From CADEEL01 sp050246475 (lineage in GTDB: Bacteria; Pseudomonadota; Alphaproteobacteria; Caulobacterales; Aquidulcibacteraceae), in contig JBFWVZ010000004.1 in NCBI GenBank assembly GCA_050246475.1, positions 124,001-188,000 of the forward strand: DNA of 64,000 nt, written 5' to 3'. Within the stretch, counting starts at the first letter, position 1. Each line of letters opens with the position of its first letter. Below are positions 19,169-27,951 of this stretch, one piece after another. The notes below the pieces were generated by a model, which saw nothing but the letters and a program-made list of their open reading frames with translations, ran no database searches and was not told the DNA's origin. A program made the position numbers and the translations under genes.

Positions 19169-19747
19169 ATGCAGAAGGTCTGGGCTCCGCGAACGGCGAA
19201 AGTCGGCGCTCACACGCTCACTTTGCGTCAGGCCCAAGCGGCCGACATCCCAACGCTCACCGCGTGGGATAAGGCCGAGCACGTCATTTCCGCCACCACC
19301 GACGATCCGGATGCGGAGGATGCCTTCGAAGGCATCGTCTGGCCCGATGAGATCGCGAACGCCTCGCTGGTGACCTTTTATCTCCTCGCGCTGCTCGACG
19401 GCCGCCCCATCGGCGCGATGCAAGTCATCGATCCTCACGCGGAGCCCACGCACTATTGGGGCGAGATCGAACCCAATCTCCGCGCGCTCGATATCTGGAT
19501 CGGCAGCCTCGACGATATCGGCAAAGGCTACGGCGAAGCCATGATGGCGCTCGCCATCGACGCCTGCTTCGAGGAAGCGCGCGTCAACGCCATCGTCATC
19601 GACCCGCTCGCGTCCAACACGCGCGCACACAAATTTTACCAGCGCCTTGGCTTCAAGCCGCTCACCCGCCAGCTCTTCAACGACGAAGACGATTGCCTCG
19701 TCCACCGCCTCGACCGCGCCGATTGGAGGGCTCGCCTTGGCTCATGA
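19169..19747 (+). CDS. GNAT-family N-acetyltransferase (AAC(6')-like)
   Basis: 192 residues with the GNAT core: LRQAQAADIPTL at the start, LDIWIG...GKGYGEAMM as the acetyl-CoA loop, and DPLASNTRAHKFYQRLGF. The architecture resembles aminoglycoside 6'-acetyltransferase/RimJ-type proteins, but substrate cannot be deduced. It begins 11 bp after serC, and its end overlaps the next gene by 11 bp, so it is part of the serine-gene transcript. Confidence 0.82.
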   Translation: MQKVWAPRTAKVGAHTLTLRQAQAADIPTLTAWDKAEHVISATTDDPDAEDAFEGIVWPDEIANASLVTFYLLALLDGRPIGAMQVIDPHAEPTHYWGEIEPNLRALDIWIGSLDDIGKGYGEAMMALAIDACFEEARVNAIVIDPLASNTRAHKFYQRLGFKPLTRQLFNDEDDCLVHRLDRADWRARLGS

Positions 19748-20036
19748 AACAAGCGCCAGCATCGCCGCCTGGGGTGGGGAGACGTTTGGGCCGGTCGCAG
19801 ATTTCACGGTGCTCGTTCAGCGTGCCCGCGGCGAGTTCGATGAACTTGAGCGCGCGGTCGGCGCCGGCGATGCTGAGGAGATCGGCGCCGAAGCTGCCGA
19901 CGTCGTTATCCTGCTGCACCGCTTGTGCGGATTGCTCGGCGTCGAGCTGAGCGAGCAGGTCGATTCAAAGATGCAGATCAACCGCGCCCGTCGTTGGATC
20001 GCCAGCGGCGACGGCGTCGGACGCCACACGGATTGA
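19737..20036 (+). CDS. MazG-like nucleotide pyrophosphohydrolase
   Basis: 99 residues. The all-alpha NTP-PPase pattern is visible: EFDELERAV, then EIGAEAADVVILL (E-x-x-x-E-x-x-D metal site) and a C-terminal K-M-Q-I-N-R-A-R-R-W. Probably hydrolyses non-canonical NTPs or dNTPs. TTG 19737 is the likely start since GGAGGG lies 6 bases upstream inside the GNAT gene; an in-frame stretch to 19647 lies within that gene. Confidence 0.78.
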   Translation: MAHETSASIAAWGGETFGPVADFTVLVQRARGEFDELERAVGAGDAEEIGAEAADVVILLHRLCGLLGVELSEQVDSKMQINRARRWIASGDGVGRHTD

Positions 20037-20048
20037 GAAGGAAAGCAT

Positions 20049-21623
20049 ATGCCGAAAGTCTTGATCAGCGACGAACTCTCGCCCGCCGCCGTCGATATCT
20101 TCAAAAGCCGCGGCGTTGAAGTAGACGTGATCACAGGGCTCAAGAAAGACGAGCTGCTGAAGATCATCGACAAATATGACGGCCTCGCGGTCCGCTCCGC
20201 CACGAAGGCGGATAAGGACGTCATCGCCGCCGCGAAGAATCTCAAAGTCATCGGCCGCGCCGGCATCGGCGTGGACAATATCGACATCCCCGCCGCCACC
20301 GCGAAGGGCATTGTCGTGATGAACACGCCCTTCGGCAATTCCATCACCACCGCCGAACACGCCATCGCGCTGCTCTTCGCCGCCGCGCGCCAGCTCGCCG
20401 CCGCCGATCAGAGCACGCAGGCCGGCAAGTGGGAGAAGAACCGCTTCATGGGCGTCGAGCTCTACGCGAAAACGCTCGGTCTCATCGGCTGCGGCAATAT
20501 CGGCTCGATCGTCGCCGAGCGCGCGCTGGCGCTTAAGATGAAAGTGATCGCCTACGATCCCTTCCTCTCGCCCGAGCGCGCGGTGGAGCTGGGCGTGGAG
20601 AAAGTGGAGCTGGACGATCTCATCGCCCGCGCCGACGCCATCACGCTTCACGTCCCGATGACGGAGAAGACGAAAAACATCCTCTCCGCTGAAAATCTTG
20701 CCAAGACCCGCAAGGGCGTCATCATCGTCAACGCGGCGCGTGGCGGCTTGGTCGATGAAGCAGCGCTGCGCGCCGGTCTCGAAAGCGGCCACATCGCGGC
20801 CGCCGGCATCGACGTGTTCTCAAGCGAACCAGCGAAGGAGAATGTCCTCTTCGGCGCGCCCAATCTCGTCGCGACGCCGCATCTGGGCGCTTCGACCGGC
20901 GAAGCGCAGGAGAATGTCGCGCTGCAAGTAGCGGAGCAGATGAGCGATTACCTTGTCTCCGGCGCGGTCATGAACGCGCTCAACATGCCCAATATCAGCG
21001 CTGAGGAGGCGCCGCGCCTGAAGCCCTACGCGAAGCTCGCCGAAATGCTCGGCCTCTTCGCCGGGCAGATCGTGGATGAAGGGCTCGACGCGGTCGCCAT
21101 CGAATACGAAGGCGATGTCGCGCAGGTGAACACAAAGCCGCTGACCGCGGCCGCGCTCGCGGGCCTGCTGCGTCCCATGCTGGCGGAGGTGAACATGGTC
21201 TCCGCGCCCGCGATCCTCAAGGAGCGCGGCACGCCGCTGACCGAATCCAAAACCGAAATCTCGCCGACCTACGACAGCGTCATCCGCATCAAGGTGGAGA
21301 CGGCGGGCTCCTGGCGCACGGTCGGCGGCGTCGTCATCGCGGGCCAGCCGCGCATCACCGAGATCAAGGGCATGCCGCTCGAAGCCGCCTTCCACCCGAC
21401 GATGCTCTACGTGAACAACCTCGATAAGCCCGGCTTCATCGGCGCGTTGGGCACGATGCTCGGCGAAGCCAAGATCAATATCGCGACGTTCAATCTCGGC
21501 CGCGTCTCTGAAGGGGAGGATGCGATCGCGCTCGTCGGAATCGATCAGACCGTTCCCGAGCCGCTCACCGCCAAGATCGCGGCGCTGCCGCAAGTGCGCT
21601 ACGTGAAAGTCTTGCGCTTCTAG
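20049..21623 (+). CDS. serA: D-3-phosphoglycerate dehydrogenase
   Basis: 524 residues, the long type. The NAD-binding loop GLIGCGNIG lies near residue 145-152; VNAARGGLVDE and ATPHLGASTGEAQ contain the catalytic-domain signatures; an intervening ASB domain (about 320-440) and a C-terminal ACT domain (about 450-524) that binds serine in the family follow. Catalyses the first step of serine synthesis. SD GAAGGAAAG precedes the ATG, 12 bp after the MazG-like gene. Confidence 0.97.
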   Translation: MPKVLISDELSPAAVDIFKSRGVEVDVITGLKKDELLKIIDKYDGLAVRSATKADKDVIAAAKNLKVIGRAGIGVDNIDIPAATAKGIVVMNTPFGNSITTAEHAIALLFAAARQLAAADQSTQAGKWEKNRFMGVELYAKTLGLIGCGNIGSIVAERALALKMKVIAYDPFLSPERAVELGVEKVELDDLIARADAITLHVPMTEKTKNILSAENLAKTRKGVIIVNAARGGLVDEAALRAGLESGHIAAAGIDVFSSEPAKENVLFGAPNLVATPHLGASTGEAQENVALQVAEQMSDYLVSGAVMNALNMPNISAEEAPRLKPYAKLAEMLGLFAGQIVDEGLDAVAIEYEGDVAQVNTKPLTAAALAGLLRPMLAEVNMVSAPAILKERGTPLTESKTEISPTYDSVIRIKVETAGSWRTVGGVVIAGQPRITEIKGMPLEAAFHPTMLYVNNLDKPGFIGALGTMLGEAKINIATFNLGRVSEGEDAIALVGIDQTVPEPLTAKIAALPQVRYVKVLRF

Positions 21624-21682
21624 GCGATATCCACAGCCTCCCCGCCGCCGCGCGCGTGCTACGCTCAAGCGGGGAGAATCAC

Positions 21683-22267
21683 ATGCGTTTCGTCACGACC
21701 GGCGCACTCGCCATCGGCGCGTTCGCCTCCATGACCGGCGCCGCGGAAGCGGGCGTTGCGCGCGTGCATGTGAGCGTGATGGAACACAACGTCCGCATCA
21801 TCGACGATAAGAACGCGGACAAAGAAGAAGGCCTCGCGGTTCAAGGCCAGATCAATTTCTCCTCGCCGAGCTGGCTCGATTGGGCAGGCTCGCCCGAGCC
21901 TTACATCGTCGGTTCGGTGAGCACCGCGGGGGAGACGAGCTTCGCGGGCGTCGGCCTCGAATGGCGCTGGGAGTTCGCGGATGGCTGGGCGCTCTCGCCC
22001 GGATTGGGTTACGTCATTCATGACGGCGAATTGGAGAATCCGTTTCCGAACGGCTCGCCCGAAGCGGCGGCCTTCGCGGAAGAGCATGTGCTCCTTGGTT
22101 CGCGCGATCTCTTCCGCACATCGATCGCGCTCGAACGCGAGTTCGGAGGCGGCTGGGCGGCGGGCGTCGAATATACGCACCTGTCGCATGGCCAAATCCT
22201 CGGCGAAGGGCGAAATCAGGGGTTGGACCAGATTGGCCTGCGCCTGACCTATGCCTTCGAAGACTGA
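21683..22267 (+). CDS. PagL-like acyloxyacyl hydrolase (lipid A deacylase)
   Basis: 194 residues: signal peptide (about 1-22, ending G-A-A-E-A) and a small outer-membrane beta-barrel pattern of alternating strands ending in an aromatic terminus (LTYAFED). The conserved PagL His-x-Ser dyad appears as THLSHG, followed by NQGLD. In the family this removes the 3-O acyl chain from lipid A. GGGGA lies 7 bases before the ATG. Its end overlaps the GST gene by 17 bp. Confidence 0.75.
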   Translation: MRFVTTGALAIGAFASMTGAAEAGVARVHVSVMEHNVRIIDDKNADKEEGLAVQGQINFSSPSWLDWAGSPEPYIVGSVSTAGETSFAGVGLEWRWEFADGWALSPGLGYVIHDGELENPFPNGSPEAAAFAEEHVLLGSRDLFRTSIALEREFGGGWAAGVEYTHLSHGQILGEGRNQGLDQIGLRLTYAFED

Positions 22268-22892
22268 ACTCACGCTCATTGCCGGCCAGGGCGGCGGCTC
22301 GACCATGATCGAGGCGTTGCTGACGCTCGCCACTATCCCGTTCAAACGCGAAGCGCTCGAATGGAAGGAGATCTACAAGACCGGCAAGCGCTTGAAGGAA
22401 GTGAATCCCGCCGGCCACGTGCCCGCGCTCATTCTCCCGGGCGGTGAGATCGTAACGGAATCTCTCGCAATGGCGCTCCTCATTGCCGAATGGGCGCCGG
22501 ACGCGAACTTGGCGCCAAAGCCAGACGACAAAAGCCGCGCACGCTATCTGCGTCTGCAGACGATGATTTGCGCCACCATCTATCCGCTCTGGACGGTTGA
22601 TGACGATCCCAAGCGCTTCGCCGGCGCCGATGCAGCCGCGCAAGAGACGCTCCGCAAACGCACGGACAAACGCCGCAAGGAACTCTGGCTCATCCTCGAA
22701 AGCCTGGTGGACGCAGGCCCCTATGCGCTCGGCAAGCAATTCTCCACGCTCGATGTGTTCATTTCCGTGATGACGCGCTGGCGCCCCCGCCGCGCCTGGT
22801 TTGAAAAGTCCGCGCCGAAGCTTCACGCCATCGCGACGAAGGTGGACGCGCACCTCGCGCTCCAGGAGGTCTGGGCGCGCAATTACGGCTGA
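22251..22892 (+). CDS. Glutathione S-transferase family protein
   Basis: 213 residues. Thioredoxin-like N-domain with the cis-proline region GHVPALILPGGEIVTESLAM, followed by an all-helical C-domain. The usual N-terminal catalytic Tyr/Ser/Cys is not obvious; GGGSTMIEAL takes its place. The gene begins inside the PagL-like gene, suggesting coupling. Substrate unknown. Confidence 0.85.
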   Translation: MPSKTELTLIAGQGGGSTMIEALLTLATIPFKREALEWKEIYKTGKRLKEVNPAGHVPALILPGGEIVTESLAMALLIAEWAPDANLAPKPDDKSRARYLRLQTMICATIYPLWTVDDDPKRFAGADAAAQETLRKRTDKRRKELWLILESLVDAGPYALGKQFSTLDVFISVMTRWRPRRAWFEKSAPKLHAIATKVDAHLALQEVWARNYG

Positions 22893-22965
22893 GACCGTCG
22901 CGCCCGCGCGCGCCTCCGTCGCATCAACGTTGAGCTGCGTACGCTTGTAGCCGAGACGAGGCGCC

Positions 22966-24432
22966 ATGATGTCCTGGCTCCGCGCGCTCGCCGCTTGCTT
23001 TCTGCTCCTTTTCGCCGCGCCGGCAATGGCGCAAGAGCCGAGCCCCTATGACGGCTGGTGGCGCGCCAGCGTCGAGCATGCCGGCGAGCGCGAAGATTTC
23101 TATCTTTATCTCGAAACGCGGGCGGACGGGCGCCGCCTCGCGCGCTTCAACATTCCGCTCATTGCGATGGAGGCACTCTTCAGCCGCTATGAGATCGCGG
23201 AGAGCGAACTCCGCCTCACCGACGCGCATTGGACGCTCGCGATCGAAGACGAAGGGCGCGCACTGGCCGGGACAATCCCCGCCGATCTCGCGCCTGTCCA
23301 TCAGCTGAACGCGCGCTTCGAACGCAGCGATGCGCCCGCGCCCATCCCCGATCCGCCGTCGCGCGAAACGCCGCCCGCGCCGCTCTGGCGCGTCGAGGCC
23401 GGCGCGCCGATCTGGGCAGGGCTCACCTACGATCCGCGTACGGATCGTCTCATAGCCGCGACAGAAGCGGGCCGCGTGCTGGCGCTTTGGGCGCGTGATG
23501 GAAGGCAAGTCTGGTCGCACGACCTGGGCGGCGCCATCCGCGCGACGCCCACGCTCCACCAAGGCCGCCTCTATGTCGCCACCGATGCCGCGCTCGTTGC
23601 GCTCAACGCGCGAACGGGCCGCGAGCTCTGGCGCGCGCCCTTCGGCTCGCAGCGCGCCGAACGCTTGCCCATCGCGGATCAGAACTCGCGCTGGGATCAT
23701 TACAGCGCGTCAGCGGCGATCGACGACAATTTCATCGCTATCCCATCGCGCGACGGCTGCGTGCATGCGCTCGATGCGCGCAACGGCGCGCGCCGTTGGC
23801 GCACATGCACTGAGGACGTGCTCACCGGAACGCCGGCGCTCACGCACGATGCGGTTCTCTTCGGCGGCATGGATGGAAACGCCTACGCGCTCGCGCGCGC
23901 AACGGGCGGCGAACTTTGGCGCCGCAATCTCTCGATGCCGCTGCCGCGCGACGCGGTGATCGCGAACGGCGCCGTCCTCTTCGGCAGCCGCACCTACGAT
24001 CTCTCCGCGCTCGATGCGCAAACCGGCGAGCCAGCCTGGACACGCTATTTCTGGTTCTCTTGGGTCGATGCGGCGCCCGCGCTCGCTGACGGCGTCATCT
24101 ATATCGGCGCCTCCGATGGGCTTCAGGTGCAGGCGCTCGATGCGGGCAATGGCGCGCGCATCTGGCGCGCGCGCGTGCCCGGCTGGTCCTGGGGCCGCCC
24201 CGGAATCGGACGCGAGACGATCTATGCGGGCGCCGTGGGCGGCCAGTATTCCGGCGTGCGCCGCGGCGGCCTGGTCGCGATTGACCGCGTCACCGGCGAA
24301 CGCCGCTGGATCATTCCGTCCGAAGAAGCGGCTGAAGGTGAAACCTACGGCTTCGCCGCCGCGCCGGCCGTCGCGGGCGATCGCGTGTTCGCCGCCGATC
24401 TTACCGGCGCGATCTTCGCCTTCCGCGATTAA
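22966..24432 (+). CDS. exported PQQ-type beta-propeller protein
   Basis: 488 residues: signal peptide (about 1-23, ending AMA), an N-terminal domain of about 110 residues, then at least six PQQ/quinoprotein-like repeats with the recurring pattern L.A.D...G...W (for example LNARTGRELWRAPF, LDARNGARRWRTC, LDAQTGEPAWTRYF). This resembles BamB or an alcohol-dehydrogenase-like propeller without obvious enzyme residues. Likely periplasmic scaffold; no partner nearby. Confidence 0.82.
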   Translation: MMSWLRALAACFLLLFAAPAMAQEPSPYDGWWRASVEHAGEREDFYLYLETRADGRRLARFNIPLIAMEALFSRYEIAESELRLTDAHWTLAIEDEGRALAGTIPADLAPVHQLNARFERSDAPAPIPDPPSRETPPAPLWRVEAGAPIWAGLTYDPRTDRLIAATEAGRVLALWARDGRQVWSHDLGGAIRATPTLHQGRLYVATDAALVALNARTGRELWRAPFGSQRAERLPIADQNSRWDHYSASAAIDDNFIAIPSRDGCVHALDARNGARRWRTCTEDVLTGTPALTHDAVLFGGMDGNAYALARATGGELWRRNLSMPLPRDAVIANGAVLFGSRTYDLSALDAQTGEPAWTRYFWFSWVDAAPALADGVIYIGASDGLQVQALDAGNGARIWRARVPGWSWGRPGIGRETIYAGAVGGQYSGVRRGGLVAIDRVTGERRWIIPSEEAAEGETYGFAAAPAVAGDRVFAADLTGAIFAFRD

Positions 24433-24504
24433 GCGGCCCTTCGCCGCCTTGAAGCGGCGCGCGCGATCAGCGATCACCCACCGTCAAGCAAGGTGACTCG
24501 CGCG

Positions 24505-25794
24505 ATGTCAGCGGTTGTGGTCGTCGGCGCCCAATGGGGCGACGAGGGAAAAGGCAAGATCGTCGATTGGCTCTGCCATCGCGCGGACGTCGTCGTGCGC
24601 TTTCAAGGCGGCCACAACGCCGGCCACACGCTCGTCGTCGGCAACACGACCTATAAGCTCGCGCTGCTGCCGAGCGGCTTGGTGCAAGGCAAGCTCTCGA
24701 TCATCGGCAACGGCGTCGTCGTCGATCCCTGGCATCTCGTCGAGGAGATCGAGAAGCTCAAGGCGCAGGGCGTCTCCATCACGCCGGACAATCTCGTGCT
24801 GGCGGACAATGCGAGCCTCATTCTGCCGCTGCACAGCGAATTGGATATCGCGCGCGAAGCCGCGATGGGCGACGCGCGCATCGGCACGACGGGGCGCGGC
24901 ATCGGCCCCGCTTACGAAGATAAGGTCGGCCGCCGCGCGCTCCGCGTCGCCGATCTGGCGGATGGCGAAACGCTCGATTGGAAAATCTCGCGCTTGCTCA
25001 CGCATCACAACTCGCTGCGCCGCGGGCTCGATCTCAACGAGATCGATTCAGAGGCCCTGAAGAAGCAATTGCTCGATGTGGCGCCCAAAGTGCTGCCTTA
25101 CGCGAAGCCTGCCTGGCGCGTGCTCGAAGCGCAGCGCCGCGAGTCGAAGAAAATCCTCTTCGAGGGCGCGCAGGGCATGCTGCTCGACGTCGATCACGGC
25201 ACCTATCCGTTCGTCACTTCGTCGAATGTCGTGGCGGGGCAGGCGGCGGCGGGCTCGGGCCTCGGCCCTGGCGCGATCTCTTATGTGCTCGGGCTCGTCA
25301 AAGCCTACACCACCCGCGTCGGCGAAGGCCCGTTCCCAACGGAGCTTCACGATGAAATCGGCAAGAAGCTCGGCGAAGTCGGCCGCGAAGTCGGCACCAA
25401 CACCGGCCGCTCGCGCCGCTGCGGCTGGTTCGACGCCGTGCTCGTCCGCCAGTCCGTCGCGCTCTCCGGCATTGACGGCATCGCGCTCACGAAGCTCGAC
25501 GTGCTCGACGGCTTCGCCGAAATCAAACTCTGCATCGGCTATAAATTGAACGGGCGCACCCTCGACTACTTCCCGTCCGCCGCGAAGGATCAAGCCGCCG
25601 TCGAGCCGATCTACGAAACGTTGCCGGGCTGGAGCGAAAGCACCAAGGGCGTGCGCACCTCGCGCGATCTCCCGGCCAACGCCATCAAATACATCCGCCG
25701 CATCGAAGAACTGATCGGCTGCCCCGCCGCCATCGTCTCCACGAGCCCCGAGCGCGACGACGTCATCCTGATGCGCGATCCGTTCAAGGATTAG
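24505..25794 (+). CDS. purA: Adenylosuccinate synthetase
   Basis: 429 residues. VVVVGAQWGDEGKGKIVD is the GTP-binding P-loop signature, with GHNAGHT, GTTGRGIGPAYEDK and TNTGRSRRCGWFD following. It makes adenylosuccinate from IMP and aspartate in AMP synthesis. ATG 24505 fits family starts (M-x-x-VVVVG); an in-frame GTG at 24493 would add four residues. Confidence 0.97.
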   Translation: MSAVVVVGAQWGDEGKGKIVDWLCHRADVVVRFQGGHNAGHTLVVGNTTYKLALLPSGLVQGKLSIIGNGVVVDPWHLVEEIEKLKAQGVSITPDNLVLADNASLILPLHSELDIAREAAMGDARIGTTGRGIGPAYEDKVGRRALRVADLADGETLDWKISRLLTHHNSLRRGLDLNEIDSEALKKQLLDVAPKVLPYAKPAWRVLEAQRRESKKILFEGAQGMLLDVDHGTYPFVTSSNVVAGQAAAGSGLGPGAISYVLGLVKAYTTRVGEGPFPTELHDEIGKKLGEVGREVGTNTGRSRRCGWFDAVLVRQSVALSGIDGIALTKLDVLDGFAEIKLCIGYKLNGRTLDYFPSAAKDQAAVEPIYETLPGWSESTKGVRTSRDLPANAIKYIRRIEELIGCPAAIVSTSPERDDVILMRDPFKD

Positions 25795-25822
25795 CGCGAA
25801 GGAATAGGGTGCAACGCTTCAT

Positions 25823-25894
25823 CGCTCGACCCTCGCGAAAGCGAGGGTCCAGTTTCGCGGTGTTCGGGGCTCTCGCCTTCGCGAGAGCCGAGCG
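25823..25894. repeat. two-hairpin repeat, copy A (inverted orientation)
   Basis: GACCCTCGCGAAAGCGAGGGTC hairpin followed by GGCTCTCGCCTTCGCGAGAGCC hairpin, bounded by CGCTCG and CGAGCG. Same family as the copies at 28923, 29828, 39927 and 41006 but in reverse orientation. Lies between purA and the first YIP1 gene. Confidence 0.9.
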
Positions 25895-25897
25895 TCG

Positions 25898-25926
25898 CAG
25901 ACAGCGGCACGCGGTGATGCTAGAAT
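25898..25926 (+). promoter_or_regulatory. candidate promoter giving a leaderless YIP1 transcript
   Basis: CAGACA, a 17-base spacer and TAGAAT (25921-25926, within TGCTAGAAT). The ATG at 25933 is 7 bases after the -10 box, so transcription may start on the start codon; no SD is visible. Prediction only. Confidence 0.45.
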
Positions 25927-25932
25927 CGTCCT

Positions 25933-26577
25933 ATGTCCGAGCCCGAGCCGCAACCCGAGCCCGCCGCCGCGCCCTCCATGCGCGAGCGCGCGCAGCAGGC
26001 GCGCCAGAAGACCGAGTTCATCCTTTCGCGCGCCTACGGCCTCCTGAAAGATCCCAAAGCCGAGTGGGAGCAGATCAAGGCGGAGGAGACGAACGCGGTC
26101 TCGCTCATGCTGGGCTATGTCGCGCCGCTCGCGGCCGTTCCCGCGCTCGCCGGCATGATCGGCCAGCTCGTGTTCGGCCTCGGGCTCTACGGCACGCCGA
26201 GCCAGATCATCGTCGGCGCCGTCGTCACGTTCCTCGTCTTCACCGCGCTCATCTATTTCCTCGGCCTCATGACGAACGCGATCGCGGAGAATTTCGAAGC
26301 CGAAAAGAACGAGCTCGCTGCCCTCAAGGTCGCGGCCTATTCTCCGACTCCAGCCTTTTTGCTGGGCGCGCTCTCGCTCTGGCCGCCGCTCTGGTGGGCG
26401 CCGCTGATCGGCTTGGCGATCGCGGCGTTTCTGCTCTATCGCGGGCTTCCGCCGTTGATGAAATGCCCGCCGGAGCGCGCTCTTTCCTATAGCGCAACGA
26501 TCATCGCGGCGGGCCTCATCGCGCTCATCGTGCTTGGGCTTTTGACCAGCTGCGTCACCGGCCTCGGCGCGATTTAA
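25933..26577 (+). CDS. YIP1-family membrane protein (first of two)
   Basis: 214 residues. A Pro/Glu-rich cytoplasmic N-terminus (about 1-35) precedes ILSRAYGLLKDPKAEWEQIKAEE, the YIP1 lead-in, then about five membrane helices. No SD but a -10-like TAGAAT just upstream. Followed 69 bp later by a paralogue with the same W-x-x-I-K-x-E lead-in. Role in bacteria is unknown. Confidence 0.8.
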   Translation: MSEPEPQPEPAAAPSMRERAQQARQKTEFILSRAYGLLKDPKAEWEQIKAEETNAVSLMLGYVAPLAAVPALAGMIGQLVFGLGLYGTPSQIIVGAVVTFLVFTALIYFLGLMTNAIAENFEAEKNELAALKVAAYSPTPAFLLGALSLWPPLWWAPLIGLAIAAFLLYRGLPPLMKCPPERALSYSATIIAAGLIALIVLGLLTSCVTGLGAI

Positions 26578-26646
26578 CCATTACGTTAGCCAGAGGGGCT
26601 GACGCGCGGTAAGCTCCCCTCGGTCAGAATCAAAGGGGACGCGAAC

Positions 26647-27276
26647 ATGACGACCATGGAGCCGGGCGCCGCCCCGAACCTCATCGAGCGCGTGAAGAAC
26701 ATCCTGCTGACGCCGCAAGCAGAGTGGGACCGCATCAAACCCGAACAGACGTCCTTCCAGCAATTGATCGTCGGCTACGCGCTGCCGCTCATTGCGCTCT
26801 CCGCGCTTTGCACCTTCATCGGTCAGGCTTTCGTCGGAGTGCCGTTGGTAGGGCGCTACCCAATCCAGTGGGCACTGACCGGTCTTGTCACGAGCGTCGT
26901 CCTAGGCGTCGCGATGGTGTGGCTATTGGGCTTCATCATCAATGCGATCGCACCGACGTTTGGCTCACAACAGAACCAGATGCAGGCGAACAAGGTCGCG
27001 GTCTATTCAGCGACGGCTGGATGGCTCGGCGGCGTCTTCACGATCATTCCGATGCTCGGAATTCTGGCTCTGGTGGCTTCGATCTACAGCCTTGTTCTGC
27101 TCTGGTTTGGCCTGCCCAAACTTATGGAGACGCCCGAGGACAAGAAGATCGGTTACTTCGCCACTGTCCTTGTCATCGCAATCCTCCTCGTTCTCGTGGT
27201 GACCATGGTTGTTGGTGCAGTTCTCGCGACCATGGGCTTCAGCGCTGCGGCGATGATGGGCGCTCGTCCTTACTGA
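26647..27276 (+). CDS. YIP1-family membrane protein (second of two)
   Basis: 209 residues, about five membrane helices. Begins with a short N-terminus and VKNILLTPQAEWDRIKPEQT, which aligns with the preceding gene, so the pair arose by duplication. Codon use is visibly less GC-rich than its neighbours (more GGT, GTT, TTG), which could mean different age or source of the copies. An AAAGGGGA SD precedes the ATG. Transcription probably ends at the hairpin at 27296-27327. Confidence 0.8.
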   Translation: MTTMEPGAAPNLIERVKNILLTPQAEWDRIKPEQTSFQQLIVGYALPLIALSALCTFIGQAFVGVPLVGRYPIQWALTGLVTSVVLGVAMVWLLGFIINAIAPTFGSQQNQMQANKVAVYSATAGWLGGVFTIIPMLGILALVASIYSLVLLWFGLPKLMETPEDKKIGYFATVLVIAILLVLVVTMVVGAVLATMGFSAAAMMGARPY

Positions 27277-27295
27277 CCCAGAAGTGAAGGCAGTC

Positions 27296-27327
27296 GAAAC
27301 GGGCGCGTCGCAAGGCGCGCCCGTTTC
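27296..27327. terminator. bidirectional hairpin terminator
   Basis: Perfect 12-bp stem GAAACGGGCGCG / CGCGCCCGTTTC with an 8-base loop, between the convergent YIP1 and PaiB-like genes. The A/T-rich stem ends give a short T run in either direction. Confidence 0.8.
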
Positions 27328-27940
27328 ATGTCTGCGTGTCGCGCATCCCCGCCGCGACAGCGCGATCGCGCGGATCGGCGGAGGCGGAAAGCGCTTGGAC
27401 GACCCCGTCGAAGTCTTCCGCCGGCTTCTCTTGCGAGAGCTTCCTCTTGCCTTCGATGCTCGTGATCGCGAGCTCGACGCCCACGATCCCCGCGAGCAAA
27501 CGCTCCAGATAATCCTCCGGCGCATCCGAGAGTCGCCACGGGCGCGGCTGCGATGCCTCATGTTTCACCGAAAGCGCCTCGACGTTCGCATGCAACAGGG
27601 CCGGGTCCTCGTAGATCGTGAGGCGCCCCCGCACGTGCAGCGTCTCGTAATTCCAAGTCGGCACCGCGCGTTCGGTCGTCTTCTTCGTCTCGTACCAGTT
27701 CGGGGAAATGTACGTCTCCGCGCCGGGCATCACGATGAGCGCCTCGCACGGCGCGTCCCGCCATTGCGGATTGCCGCGCGCGATATGCCCGATGAGCCGC
27801 GTCTCCTCGATCGCCAGCGGCAAATGCGTCGCACGTAGGCCTTCAACTCCATGCGTGACGAGAAGCGCAAGCCGGTCGAAGCGCAGCATCGCCGTGCGCG
27901 CTTCGCCTTCGTCGAGAATGTGTTTCGGATGCCCATACAT
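27326..27940 (-). CDS. FMN-binding negative transcriptional regulator-like (PaiB family)
   Basis: 204 residues. MYGHPKHI at the start, THLPLAIEE, GHIARGNPQW and FISPNWY-like YISPNWYETK with VPTWNYETLHVRG are typical of the PaiB/FMN-binding split-barrel family. Despite the family name, a regulatory role here is not shown. Start at ATG 27940 fits the family; the longer frame to 27997 is not used. The stop lies within the convergent terminator. Confidence 0.85.
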   Translation of the reverse strand: MYGHPKHILDEGEARTAMLRFDRLALLVTHGVEGLRATHLPLAIEETRLIGHIARGNPQWRDAPCEALIVMPGAETYISPNWYETKKTTERAVPTWNYETLHVRGRLTIYEDPALLHANVEALSVKHEASQPRPWRLSDAPEDYLERLLAGIVGVELAITSIEGKRKLSQEKPAEDFDGVVQALSASADPRDRAVAAGMRDTQT

Positions 27941-27951
27941 GGGCGAGACTC

